From: Phymatolithon calcareum
Lineage: Eukaryota > Rhodophyta > Florideophyceae > Hapalidiales
Reading direction: 5' to 3'
DNA length: 64,000 nt
NCBI GenBank assembly: GCA_977006965.1
Contig: OZ345360.1
Span: 62,001 to 126,000, forward strand
The first letter of the stretch is position 1. The number at the start of each line of letters is the position of its first letter. A model generated the notes under the pieces. It saw only the letters and a list, made by a program, of their open reading frames with translations, was not told the origin of the DNA and did not search any database. The position numbers and the translations under genes were made by a program. Positions 33,918 to 44,455 of the stretch are shown here, piece by piece.

Positions 33918-35940
33918 CGCATTTATCTTCCCCGGGTACTTTGGTGCGAAAGGATTATCGACGGCGACGGTGTGCAGTTGGACATAAGCAACATTAGCGA
34001 ATTAGAAGGAATGCACTTTCCGATCAACACAGATGAGCTGTGCGACTACGTGCACTGTCTGCAATGGATGACAGCTGGAATTACAGACTTCATAGAGAGA
34101 ATTGAGCCGTTCCGAATGGGTTTGAAATAGCTTACGCGCGAAGTGGCTCCCGAACTAAGAAATAAATTTAGAAGCTCAACCTGAAAAGCCTGTCATTTGG
34201 TTCAAGACACGAAGCACTATTCCATGAAATCCAGAAGCAAAGAAGGATAATTGTCAAGCTCGCACGAAGGGATCCCAACCATTCACTCTGCATATTTGCT
34301 GATGCCTCAAATGTATTCTGGGCAGGTTTTGTTACGCAGTGCAATGCGGAGAAGCTTCAAAAGGACGTGTTTAAACAGCAACATACACCGTTCGCGTTCT
34401 TGCTTGGAGCTTTCAGAAATTCAGAGGAATGGTGAACAACATTTAAAAAGGAGGCATATGCAATATTCCAATTGTTCGACAAGATCGACTACCTACTTCT
34501 AGCTCAAGAATAATTTCCATTCTTTACAGCCACCGCAAGCTACTGGTCACACTCAATCTGGTGTCATTGGATTCAAAGCTGCGCATGCATGCAGAAGGCA
34601 AGGTGCAGAACTGGGCCTTGTTCCTATCCCGGTACTCTTATATCATAGAGCACATATTGTCGAGAGGAACACTTGCGCGAACATTATGACGAGATGGTGT
34701 TGAGGATATCTTCTGATGAAGGATTTGAATGGCCTTCAGTTAAAATGATACGGAAATCTCAGAAAACGAATCTAGCGGATACGGACACAGGCGCGGTGCA
34801 GGATGAGGATGGAATGTACCGCAAGCAAGGAAAATTATGGATACCGACAAAAATGCAGAGTTCCAAGTGAAGGTGCTGGTGGTTTCTCACTGCGCTGCTG
34901 CAGGCCACAGGTCCTGTGAGTGTATAACCAGCATTCTGAAGGAGACGTACGGCTGGGACTCAATGCATGCTGACTGTGCGGAGTTTGTGCAGAACTGTCT
35001 CCACTGCTTGACAGGAAAAACACGTCATCGCATACCTCGACCACTTTCAATGAATCTTCATGGAACGGGCCAGAACGAAGTCGTACACCTCCTCTTTTTG
35101 CTCATGGGGGCAGGAATTGAAGACAGAAATACATGATCGTTCTAGGAAATGATTTATCCTCCTACATTTGGCCTTGCCGGCGACGAGTGTGACCGCCGAG
35201 ATTGCTGCCGAGTGCTGCGCGCGCTGGATACGCACGTTCAATGTGGTGGGAACTTGGGTACGCGATCAGGGATCGCACTTCAACAATGAAGTGATGAAGG
35301 AATTGGCAGAAGCTGTATTAAGTCCGTGCAAGCTGCCTATCGCTGCTTTGAATCCGATTTGAAGCTTAGCCCGCAAGATTGGCCAACGTGCGTAGGCATG
35401 ATCATGACTGCCCTGAACGAAGCCCCACTCAAGCAACTCGCCTTTCGAAAAGACGGAATTTATCGTAGCTCTCTCGAGGTTATTACAATTATTCTACCGC
35501 CGCGAGCAATACCACTCACAAGATATATCCGACACTCAAAACTGAAGACTAAGAGCAAGAAAAGGGTTCAGGAAATGCAGATCACAGACATCGATGCTAG
35601 GCAAACAGCATTCGAGCATATGCACAAAGACTTAGCTGAAAGAGTTACAGCAAACAGAGCGAAGAAAATTAAGTTCCGCAATACGACAACGAACGGAATG
35701 GAAGCAAATATCAACATGGGGGACTTCGTTTTTGTCTGGCATGCACAAGACAAGGGTCACAAAAAATCGCTTCGCTGGACAGGACCAAGGCGCATCACCG
35801 AAGATTATCGTGCTCTGGTATATGAAGTGGAGAATATTTTGAATCTCAAGGTAGAGCAAGTGCATGCTGCACGACTATTGATGTACCGTACTAACATGGA
35901 AGGCGAAAAGGTTTCAAAAGACTTGCTGGAATATGTTTAA

Positions 35941-36425
35941 ACGAGAGAGGCAAAGTACGAAATTTTTCACGCACTGGTGGACGTAGACTAGAATGAGAGA
36001 CAGGGTCTTCGGAAACGTGAGACCGCACCGCTGAGCGCGACTCGCCGTCATTTTGGTGCATATTCGGTTCCCAGACAGCTGCGAATGGCACAGGAAGTAT
36101 ATTCCTGTCGGTAAACGCCCATTTTCGAACAGCGCATTTTCAGCAATCTCACAGAGATCAATTGATCGAGCGACAGCTTTTTGGTTCCCATCATCCGTCT
36201 TGCGAGAGAACATGTGCACCGCCGCTGATCATTAACCCGTGAATCACCAGCACAGTCACCATCGTCCCGCGCTTCATCCTTCGGGTCTAATTGGACTAAA
36301 AAATTTGGACTCTAGCATTCAGCATTCCCCAATAATTTTTCTACAATGGCGTTGACACCATTTCACTTCAAAGCTGTTTACTGGGCAACAAGGTCGAATC
36401 TCCATGCCTATACAGCCATCGATCT
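35941..36425. other. No recognised gene
   Basis: Sequence after the gypsy C-terminus. I looked for an LTR start (TG) and polypurine tract but cannot define one. Confidence 0.5.
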
Positions 36426-37359
36426 CTAAGATAGAAAACGAGCTCTTTTTCTTCGTGGCATGGTTCGTATACCAGCGTCAGGGGCTTTGCCCAGATTTTC
36501 AGCAAGAACTTCATCCGGCATCTCACTAGCTCCATTAACAGGCCTGAGGTACGTGTGGGCACGAGCGGCTCCGTCGGCGGAGCCAATTAGTGCGCCGATG
36601 CGAATCGCTTTTGTATCGTGCTGCGAATTAGAAGGAACGTGCGACTGGCCATTTTCACCGGTGATGCTATCCTCGATTGTTGCAGTGCGCGCATGCAGCG
36701 CCTGTGTGAGCTGTGCGGGCCAGCGGTGTCGTGGTATATACGATTTGTACATCTTCGCAATATTTCGAAGTTTATCACCAGAGAGTGGCTTTCCCATGCT
36801 TTCGTCGTTGGCAGCAGACATTGCTTCGCTTGGCATTCCGTCTTTCTCGGCCTTCACGTCGCGCCGCAACAGATTTAAAGCAGTGCTGTTCCCATTAAAG
36901 GCTTTCACATATTGGTCATTCGTCACGCTCTGCTTCACTTTGAGCGTCACTTCTGTCGTTCCTCTAGGCGCCCTTTGGTGCGGCACCGCGTTACATACAC
37001 CAATTACATGCAGCAACTCGGTCGTGTCAAAAACGATTGTCTTGTAAAAACAGTTGGAAATCTGTGCAAAGAAACTATCCCGCTCGAATTTCGTATGTCT
37101 TGGCACCATGTGCGACAACGTGACACGCCAAAATCGGCCGCAAATCACCATCTCAACGGCCCACTAAACCATGAACTTTGCTTTGAAGTATGGCTCGGCA
37201 TCTAGGTACAAGCGCAAGAATCGCGTGCTCGGCTGCACTATTCGCCCAACGTATTCGTAGATAATCTGAGTCCTTACCCCCGGCCACTGTTTCATCAGTA
37301 ACATTAACATACTTTCGCGAGTTAGACGACTCGACAATGCTAAACACGTGATACATCAA
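36426..37359 (-). pseudogene. Unrecognised protein with OB-fold-like segment, one frame change
   Basis: Two overlapping minus-strand frames. 37359-37153 gives YVNVTDETVAGG, LRIRWANSAAEHAI and RAILQSKVHGLVG, a pattern like a single-strand-binding OB fold (VTDxT, LRIxxW, xxKVHG). 37151-36426 continues from an ATG for 241 codons with LLHVIGVCNAV and EVTLKVKQSVTNDQY, then a low-similarity C-terminus ending in RRKRARFLS, possibly a nuclear localisation signal. The two frames overlap by a few bases, so an indel or splice event probably separates them. The OB assignment is a weak inference from pattern alone. An intact 241-aa gene starting at 37151 is also possible. Confidence 0.35.
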
Positions 37360-37479
37360 TTTTAGGTAGTAGATGCGGCACTAGCTTTCCCATTTCAAAG
37401 TTGCAAGCTAGAACGTTTCAGAATCAGGTTCGTTTCTTAGACACAAGATGGCAGCTCCCTGAGCATTACGGTTATGTTC

Positions 37480-37930
37480 CCTAAAATGTTTGTTCAAAAA
37501 ACTTCTGTCGTCCGGTAATGTGCTGCTTATACTCCTCCTGCTCCTTAGTAGCCATTTCGCGGTGCCGTTTCCGGCGCAGATTTGCGTCGTAAGACTCAAT
37601 GAGACGTTCTATCTTCTGAATGGCGGTCACCGACGCACTTCCGCTGCCTAGAAAGTGTTGCTTTGCACGACAGGCACTGTTTATCTGCTTTTTCAGTTCC
37701 GCTTAGGTATCGAAATAATCAGACTGCACTCGAGATACACAATAGCCCCGGAATAACTCTTCAAGCCAACGCGAAATCGTGTTGTCGCTCACAGACGAAA
37801 GCGGGGTATTGCAGTTCCGCTTAGGTATCGAAATAATCAGACTGCACTCGAGATACACAATAGCCCCGGAATAACTCTTCAAGCCAACGCGAAATCGTGT
37901 TGTCGCTCACAGACGAAAGCGGGGTATTTA
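37480..37930 (-). pseudogene. Unrecognised minus-strand ORF remnant carrying a tandem duplication
   Basis: Reading from 37928 down gives an amphipathic protein-like stretch (VSDNTISRWLEELFRGY; later KIERLIESYDANLRRK and EQEEYKQHITGRQ) with one TAG. The 117-bp block containing its beginning is duplicated in tandem. It may have been the N-terminal part of the ORF at 36,426-37,359. No family recognised. Confidence 0.3.
37694..37928. repeat. Exact 117-bp tandem duplication
   Basis: 37694-37810 and 37812-37928 appear identical, both starting CAGTTCCGCTTAGG and ending GGGGTATT, with one G between. Identity implies a recent event or an assembly duplication. Confidence 0.9.
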
Positions 37931-38081
37931 GAACCCGCAGAGACTTATTGAATTGGCACTTGAGCGATTCGCGGGTTATCTCCTAGTGTTGTGCACGCTC
38001 AATATCGCTAAGACCTTCTCTCATGTTGGGTGGTGGGCGCAGTCTCCGAATGGAAGGCACAAAGTAATGAGTCTTGCCAAG

Positions 38082-38300
38082 CCGCTGGCGACCTGTCGGT
38101 ACTTTACTCAATTAATCTCAGATATTGCTAAATCTCCAATACCTAGTCCTATCATTGATCCCTTAATCACATAATACTATTCCGCTGGCGACCTGTCGGT
38201 ACTTTACTCCATTAATCTCCCATCCCATTAATCTCTACAGAAAGATATTGCTAAATCTCCAATACCTAGTCCTATCATTGATCCCTTAATCACATAATCC
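38082..38300. repeat. Partial tandem duplication, about 100-120 bp
   Basis: CCGCTGGCGACCTGTCGGT recurs at 38082 and 38182. GATATTGCTAAATCTCC through CCCTTAATCACATAAT recurs around 38,124-38,175 and 38,243-38,298. The second copy carries an extra insertion. Confidence 0.8.
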
Positions 38301-39030
38301 AATAATCTCCAATCCTTACTTTACTCCATTAAAATAAAATGGAAATATTAATCCCTTAATTTCTTAATCCCATAATCCCATATATCCCAATATCCGCGCA
38401 AGACCATAATCCTTATTTTTTGCATATTCGCAAGACCTTAATCCCTATTTCTTACATATTTGTAATTCGAAATGTTATATCCCAAATTTTCGAATTTCAC
38501 ATATACTACTCCAGGATACAAGCTAATTCTTAATCACTTAATCCCATAATCCCATATATCCCAATATCAAAATTTTTCTGAATCTAAGATCCCTTAATCC
38601 AATATTCCTTAATCCAATATTCGCAAGTCTATTCCCTATATTCCCTTAATCACTTAATCCCATAATCCCATATATCCCAATATCAAAAATTTTCTGAATC
38701 TAAGATCCCTTAATCCAATATTCCTTAATCCTATATTCCCTTAATCACTTAATCCCATAATCCCATATATCCCAATATCAAAAATTTTCTGAATCTAAGA
38801 TCCCTTAATCCAATATTCGCAAGACCTTAATCCCTATTTCTTACATATTTGTAATTCGAAATGTTATATCCCAAATTTTCGAATTTCACATATACTACTC
38901 CAGGATACAAGCTAATTCTTAATCACTTAATCCCATAATCCCATATATCCCAATATCAAAAATTTTCTGAATCTAAGATCCCTTAATCCAATATTCCTTA
39001 ATCCAATATTCGCAAGACCTATAATCCGTA
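38300..39030. repeat. AT-rich satellite of CCCATAATCCCATATATCCC type
   Basis: Degenerate higher-order array. TCCCATAATCCCATATATC appears five times (about 38,370, 38,540, 38,660, 38,750 and 38,930), mostly followed by CAATATCAAAAATTTTCTG and AGATCCCTTAATCC. Unit lengths vary from about 90 to 180 bp. It contains no ORF and sits between the broken minus-strand ORFs and a GC-richer segment. Confidence 0.85.
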
Positions 39031-39048
39031 TTTCAACCATGTTTGGTA

Positions 39049-39208
39049 TTCCAATATCCCAAATTTTCGAAATTCACAAAACCTACTCCCGGAACCAAGC
39101 GAAATCCCAACTATTTGACATTCGAATGTTCCAATATCCCAAATTTTCAAAATTCACAAAACCTACTCCCGGAACCAAGCGAATATCCCAACTTTTTGAC
39201 ATTCGAAT
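39049..39208. repeat. Two 80-bp tandem copies
   Basis: 39049-39128 and 39129-39208 share TTCCAATATCCCAAATTTTC, CTACTCCCGGAACCAAGCGA and TTTGACATTCGAAT with a few differences. Confidence 0.85.
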
Positions 39209-39319
39209 ATATATAGTATATTGTAACTACCCTATTCTCCTACAGTACATTACAAATTACAGCTCCCTACAATACAGAAACACGTGAGTATATCATACAG
39301 CTGTATACGTTTGTTACAA

Positions 39320-40140
39320 GGATCGTCGGGACGGTTTGTGGAAACACGGTGCGAGTGATGGCCGGGGCACGAGACGTCGTGACAGGGAGGTGCACCGAAA
39401 TCTATGTTAATGAGCTCCTAGCCAGGGCACGCCTAGCCAGTGGGATCAACTATTTGGTAGCAGGCGTGGACCAAGGTGCCGCGATACTGGGCGGTACCCA
39501 TCTGCAACGCTGACTCGGCGCTGTAGCACGTAGGGCCAACCTCGCCCGGTTGCAGGTTCACCAACCTGCTGTGACGGTGCCGTACGCGCCGACGGAGAGG
39601 AGGACTCGAAATGTGCTCCGCGCCATCCACCAGTTGACTACGACCGGCCGAGTCTACGAGATCCGGAACTTGGCTAGGCAGTTATCTTCTCCCGAGACGG
39701 AGGTACTGGCTGTATTGGCAAACCCCAAGTTCACTACACCTCTACCATCTGGAGTTGGCTGCTATGCGAGACTGCGTGCCATGAGAGTGCCATCGCGAGG
39801 ACCCAGTTTGAGGGTGAAGCCGGTACGACTAGACCTCTTACTGCGGTCTATCTTGACCGGAGAACCAGGGCAGGTAGTCACCTGCGTAGTTACCGGCATG
39901 GAGATGGAAGTGTCACGCGGACACATTCGGGCTACTGGTCACGGGACCGGCACGATCATCACTGCCGACATGCTGAGTTGGCGGATGAATGGCGCAGACC
40001 CAGCTAACCGCGAGCCGCGACGGGCTCAAGCCACCGGAAAAGACCCACCACGACCCGGCGGCGGCTGTTCGCAGCGGACAGGGTACGGGGGAATTTTCGA
40101 TATTGCCATCGGGCACTACCGGCATCGACCGCCGTGGTGA
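39320..40140 (+). pseudogene. Unrecognised GC-rich ORF with one in-frame TGA
   Basis: One frame is open from about 39,320 through 40,140 except for a TGA at about 39,511 (QR*LGAVARR). Composition is clearly more GC-rich than the AT satellite next to it. The product would be rich in Arg, Thr and Val (RVMAGARDVVTGRCTEI; RLDLLLRSILTGEPGQVV; ATGHGTGTIITADML) with a Gly/Pro-rich end. Nothing matches a family I know. It could be a decayed host gene or part of an element. The stop could also be a sequencing error. Confidence 0.35.
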
Positions 40141-40824
40141 AAGGATTACGTTCGATACGAACGGTCATTCACTCCACACAATGAAGTTGAGAGAAAGTAT
40201 AGAAATAATCGTTCGCGTAAATGATTTGTTCGTAACTTCCCCGAGTATCTCTCGGTAACGGGTCACAGATATACTGTAGATAGGCAAAAAGCATGGGCAG
40301 TTGAAACGCTCAGTATCCTGAAAAGGCCCGAATGGACCCCTGCAGAAGAGAATGACGAGGTCAGAGGCATTGTCGTGATCCTATGAAATTCTGATTGAGA
40401 TAAGTGAAACAAATCAATGTTACTGTAGTAGGACACATGCTAGAAACGTGCAGATTTTCCTGTTCTACACTGGCTACACAAGGCGGCACAACAGCCTGCT
40501 GAGCACCATCGCAAACATCCTGTATGGAGGAAATCAGTCGGAAACGGAGTCCACTTTTGAACCTAGCGCATCACCGGCGAGGCAAGACGGCGGCCGAACC
40601 TCCTACTGGAACCACGTACTCCGGGGAGAAGCAATTTAATCATCCACGTTGCGGTAGATGTATAGTTCACCAGCCCACATGCGCCATGAAATCTTCCGCA
40701 GACAAAGAATGACACAGCATCTTTACTAGTCCGATTAAACGACACAATAACCGCCAAGTACGCACCAGTCTTCCAGAATCGGATTCCACCATTGCAGTTC
40801 TCTCCGTTCGCCGCGACTACCAAC
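40141..40824. other. No recognised gene
   Basis: Only short frames on both strands (for example 40563-40823, minus, 86 codons) without domain signal. Confidence 0.5.
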
Positions 40825-40827
40825 GCT

Positions 40828-40945
40828 GTTTAAAGCCCTAGACCACATGGTCTAATCGAGAGTCGGGCGAGACAAAGAGCATCCACCAGCGCTATTCCCG
40901 AAGGTGTGCTTCGAGAAATATGTGTTACTGTAACGAACGCGTCAT
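40828..40945 (+). mobile_element. LTR-like fragment related to 47,390-47,520
   Basis: Starts TGTTTAAAGCCC, contains the dyad GACCACATGGTC, then GGGCGAGACAAAG, and CCCGAAGGTGTGC further on. The same order appears on the opposite strand at 47,390-47,520, with GCCACGTGGC for the dyad and GTGCGAGACAGAAAG. A start in TG and two copies in opposite orientation suggest part of an LTR. It abuts the rpl10 pseudogene. Confidence 0.45.
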
Positions 40946-40950
40946 AGTTT

Positions 40951-41382
40951 TCCGCTGAGGCTCTCGAAGCTGCGCGCGTTGGGTGCAACACGGACATTAC
41001 CAAGAGTGCCGGAAAGGATTCGTTCCATTTGCGCGTGCGAGCACATCCATTCCACGTTCTGCGGATCAACCTTTCGTGCGCTGGTGCCGATCGACTGAAA
41101 ACTGGTATGCGCGGTACGTTCAGAAAGCCGCTTGGTACTGTCGTGCGTGTGCGTATCGGGCAGACTTTGCTCTCTATACGCTCGAAGGAGCCGAAAAAGA
41201 CTAATTTCTTGAAACGCTCAGACGTGCCAAGCATAAGCTCCCTGGGCGCCAGAAGGTTTTCATTTCGAACAAATGGGGATTTCCGAAGTTTACGAAAGAT
41301 GAATATGCGGAGCTCAAGGCGGCCGGCCGCATCATCCTGGATGGATTTTAATGCAAGATCTTGACCAACAAGGGCCCGCTCA
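40951..41382 (+). pseudogene. rpl10: Ribosomal protein uL16 (RPL10) pseudogene, 5'-truncated
   Basis: The frame from 40951 encodes a cytosolic large-subunit protein of the RPL10/uL16 family, starting at SAEALEAAR (about residue 75 of a 214-residue family) with [20 protein letters not shown] and [15 protein letters not shown]. Two residues are lost in frame before LSCAG. Near 41,195 the frame shifts and continues [38 protein letters not shown], then a stop at IILDGF* and KILTNKGPL. The N-terminal third is missing, replaced by the LTR-like fragment. No intron or poly(A) was seen. It is probably a dead processed or captured copy. Confidence 0.88.
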
Positions 41383-42436
41383 ACCTTCAATCACGTTTTT
41401 CCTGACGATCCTTATCGGAGGACAGGCACTATATGGAAGTAGGAATATGCTCAATCGGTTGCGTGTATCGCTGGCAACTAAAATACTCTCCTTGTCGCTG
41501 TCGCTTCGCCCTTCTGGTGCGCTGATTTTTTCGTTTACCGTTTAACGCGCATAGAACAATGGTGCTGACAGTCCGTGAAAACAAGCAGTTGTCCTATTTT
41601 TCGCGCGGGGCATGCGGATTAGACGAGAAGAAAGATTGGTTCTGTGGTGTCGTGACCCATTGGAACAGCACCTGGGGTATAAACTGGCGCTCTTCCGCTA
41701 GGACGACCGCTGCGAGGGCGAGCGGCAAGCGTCACATAGAATGCGGGACATTTGGTCCTTGTTCACAAAGGTGGCATTGAAATCTGACTTGAATATTAGA
41801 CTAAAGTTAGTGGCAATGGCAAAAGAAGTACGAGCGAGCGACGGACGTTGAAACACTTCGCCGAATCGACAAAGAAACCTTTCCTGATGCGAACACCGCG
41901 GAAAACGCTCCTGACGAGAGAGACAACTTCATCGGCAGAAGGTGCCGGCACGGCAGCGTGAAGGACGTGCACAGTAAGGTCCATCAAAAGGCAAGCGACG
42001 GGAGGTACATAGTTTTTGCGGACATCTTTTACAACTGCCTTCCTTCTTGCCTGTGGATGGGCGAAGCGCAATTCCGAAGGCACCTTGAAGGAGCGGTTGA
42101 GGCGCCACATGATAGATAAGACGGTACAAAACAGTTAGAGCTAGACGGCGAACGTGCGAGTGCAGTTCTTATTTTGGCAATCGACGGGAGAGAACCATGG
42201 AGTTTGCAGGATTCTGTAGCGCACGCGCGAGGAACAGTGCTTGCATTCCATCAGAGGTTTTCATGCACCAACGGTGGCAGACGGAACATGACAACCAAAT
42301 ACCGCCGCCAATCAACTCACAACTGCAAGCTAGGGCAATTGTGCACAAAAAACTACCAGCAATCATGACAGTACCCAAGCGTCGCGCCATTCATCGTTGT
42401 TGCCCAGGACATCACGATACATGACACGAGTGCTAA
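41383..42436. other. No recognised gene; GC-richer coding-like debris
   Basis: Short frames on both strands, such as 41559-41780 plus (73 codons from ATG) and 42110-41796 minus (104 codons), have protein-like composition but no motif I can name. Several stops break every long frame. Confidence 0.4.
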
Positions 42437-43153
42437 GAATGCACCACGAATAGTCATTGGCGCAGTTGAGATGACAGCAAAAATTCAGTTCATCTCTTTC
42501 AGGCAATGGGCAGCTGTCACAGCCGGAAAAACACGACGGGTTTGGTGCTCGTGAACGGTAGCTCGGAGAGGAAAGCGCTTGAGCAGCCGAACTTCGCCTC
42601 GACGTTTGGTAGACCGTGGTACTCAGCGTTCATCAACATTGACATAAATTGGAATATTTTCTAAACGATTAAAATTCGTTTCCATCGGTTTCAAGTATTA
42701 GACATTTAGACTGTAGTAAACCTTTTTTCCGCTCGATGGTGATCTTGCGGAAAGGGTTACCATCACCGTGTACCCAAACGCCGAGCCACTGGTCGATGTT
42801 GACCGGGCTATCACGCTACACGACATGACTGGTAAACATGTACGGCGAATGGTCAGTAGCATGGTTGAGATGGCACAAAAATCAGTTCACCGCTTTCATG
42901 CAATAGGCAACAGTCAGAGCGGCACAAAACAAGACGTGTTTGGTACTCGTGACCGGAAGCTCCGAGGCGAAAGAGCTTGAGCCGCCGACGTTGAATCGAC
43001 GTTGGGTAGACTGCAGTACTCAGCGCTCGTCCCGGCAAACATAAATTGGAACAATCTCTAAAGGACTAAATTTTTAGAAGCGCACATTTCCATTGATGTC
43101 TAAACTTTTGCTCCGCTCGATAATGCCCTTGCGGATGGGGTTACCATCACCGT
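42437..43153 (+). repeat. Diverged tandem duplication, about 390 bp period
   Basis: 42,437-42,769 and 42,836-43,153 align throughout: GTTGAGATG (42465/42864), GTTTGGT.CTCGTGA, ACATAAATTGGAA, and GGGTTACCATCACCGT at both ends. Many substitutions make it old, unlike the 117-bp duplication at 37,694. Confidence 0.8.
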
Positions 43154-44142
43154 TGGGGGCAGTCTGTACACTATTGCAGAGGCTGCCTCATCATCGAGTC
43201 ACATCAAATCCCGGCCATTGTCGGAGTGCGGGAGTGTGCATGCTCTCTGGCAGGCGGATTTCGGAGCCGCTGTTTCTGGAAGAGCTGATCGATCGCAGCT
43301 TGGCGGCGGAAAGAATCCATGGTTTGCAACGAAGGAAGAAGATTGAGTACCGGCTCTAACAGTTAAGAGCGCGGTTCAAGGCGTGTCGAGTCGCGTTGTG
43401 GCTGTGTCTGCCTTTGTTCGAGTACCCTCCTGCGGAGCGCCGGACGCTTATGGTTGCCGTCCACACATTATTCTAGTTAGGGTCTTAAGGTCAACGATAT
43501 TTCTCCTCAATGCCACTGCACCTCGATGAGACATCCCAGTGGAAGCGAGGTTCTGATGCCATGCCGTTCGTTTTGCCCTTACAACGAAACAGACAGTACA
43601 CAGGGAGAAAAATTGATAGAAGTTCGTGATGCAAAAACCAGAATGAGCACGCAAAAGGCATTGAACGCATCCTGGTGGACAGGAATCGCAAATCGAGAGA
43701 GCGAAGACAGAGTCAGATTACCCGCAGAAAATGGAATACATCAACATCAGGTCTTCGTGTCCCGAGATTAGTCAGCGCATACCGCACGATACTCGCTGCA
43801 TTGAAGTTCGGAAACAGGAAGCATTCTCTACTATATTCGCGCTCCGCTGTGGCGAAGCGGAGCACAGGAGTAGGAAAGGATAGTTGGTCGAGTCTTGAGA
43901 GCATGACAAGGCCACTGCCCACATGTGAGAATAGCTTGAGAATTCAATAAAATTTATTTAATTCCATAACTTTAGGTTATGGTATTCTAAGTGATGCGGG
44001 TGCGCCGTGTAAGAAGCCATGTAAGGAGCCATAAACACCCAATCAGCACTGCATTCCTCGCATCCTTATTGGATAAAACTGTTTTCTTCACAATGGATTG
44101 GCCAAAAAATCGCCATTCTGACCATCTGATTGGTACACTAAG
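43154..44142. other. No recognised gene
   Basis: Frames up to 91 codons without domain signal. A hairpin GCTCCGCT/AGCGGAGC with a short loop lies at about 43,842-43,864. Confidence 0.45.
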
Positions 44143-44455
44143 GGGATTAAAATTTCAAGATGTTTTGAAATAAATTAACTGATACAATCATGCTTGAAAT
44201 AAGATTTTGTCAGCGGTGAAAGTGTACCTTTCTGGAATTCTGAAGGATGATATCGTTTTCATAAAATCGTATGCCAAAGGACTTTTTAGACGATTTATGA
44301 TTGGAAAGAAGGGATTAAAATTTCAAGATGTTTTCAAATAAATTAACTGATACAGTCATATTTGAAATAAGATTTTGTCAACGGTGAAAGTGTACTTCTC
44401 TGGAATTCTGAAGGATGATGCCGTTTTTAAAACTTCTTATGCTAAAATCTCAGCG
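44143..44455. repeat. Two tandem copies of a 168-bp AT-rich repeat
   Basis: GGGATTAAAATTTCAAGATG begins at 44143 and again at 44311. Both continue AAATAAATTAACTGATACA, AATAAGATTTTGTCA, and GGAATTCTGAAGGATGAT with scattered differences. Confidence 0.85.

Larger units (their letters stand above)
33577..35940 (+). pseudogene. Ty3/gypsy-type retrotransposon pol remnant with internal deletion
   Basis: Order on the plus strand: retropepsin-like LCADGGSDINLMP (about 33,700); RT/RNase H connection GVQLDISNISELEG to TAGITDFIERIEPF (33,970-34,110); RNase H CIFADASNVFWAGF and KKEAYAIFQLFDK (34,285-34,490); integrase zinc domain with AAGHRSCECI and DCAEFVQNCLHC (34,890-35,010); integrase core around WVRDQGSHFNNEVM (35,255-35,300); and a C-terminal domain with NINMGDFVFVW, KSLRWTGPRRI and VHAARLLMYRTNMEG to 35940. 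The RT palm is missing between protease and connection. Several stops interrupt it, for example TGA within EEW*TTF, where the family has Trp or Ser. No flanking LTRs were recognised. Confidence 0.85.

Noticed and set aside
38300-39208. Regular repeats as a CRISPR-like array
   Set aside because: The unit length varies, the repeats merge with the spacers, and no cas-like gene is present in a eukaryotic context.
40830-41390. 186-codon minus-strand ORF
   Set aside because: It is antisense to the rpl10 pseudogene and the LTR-like fragment.
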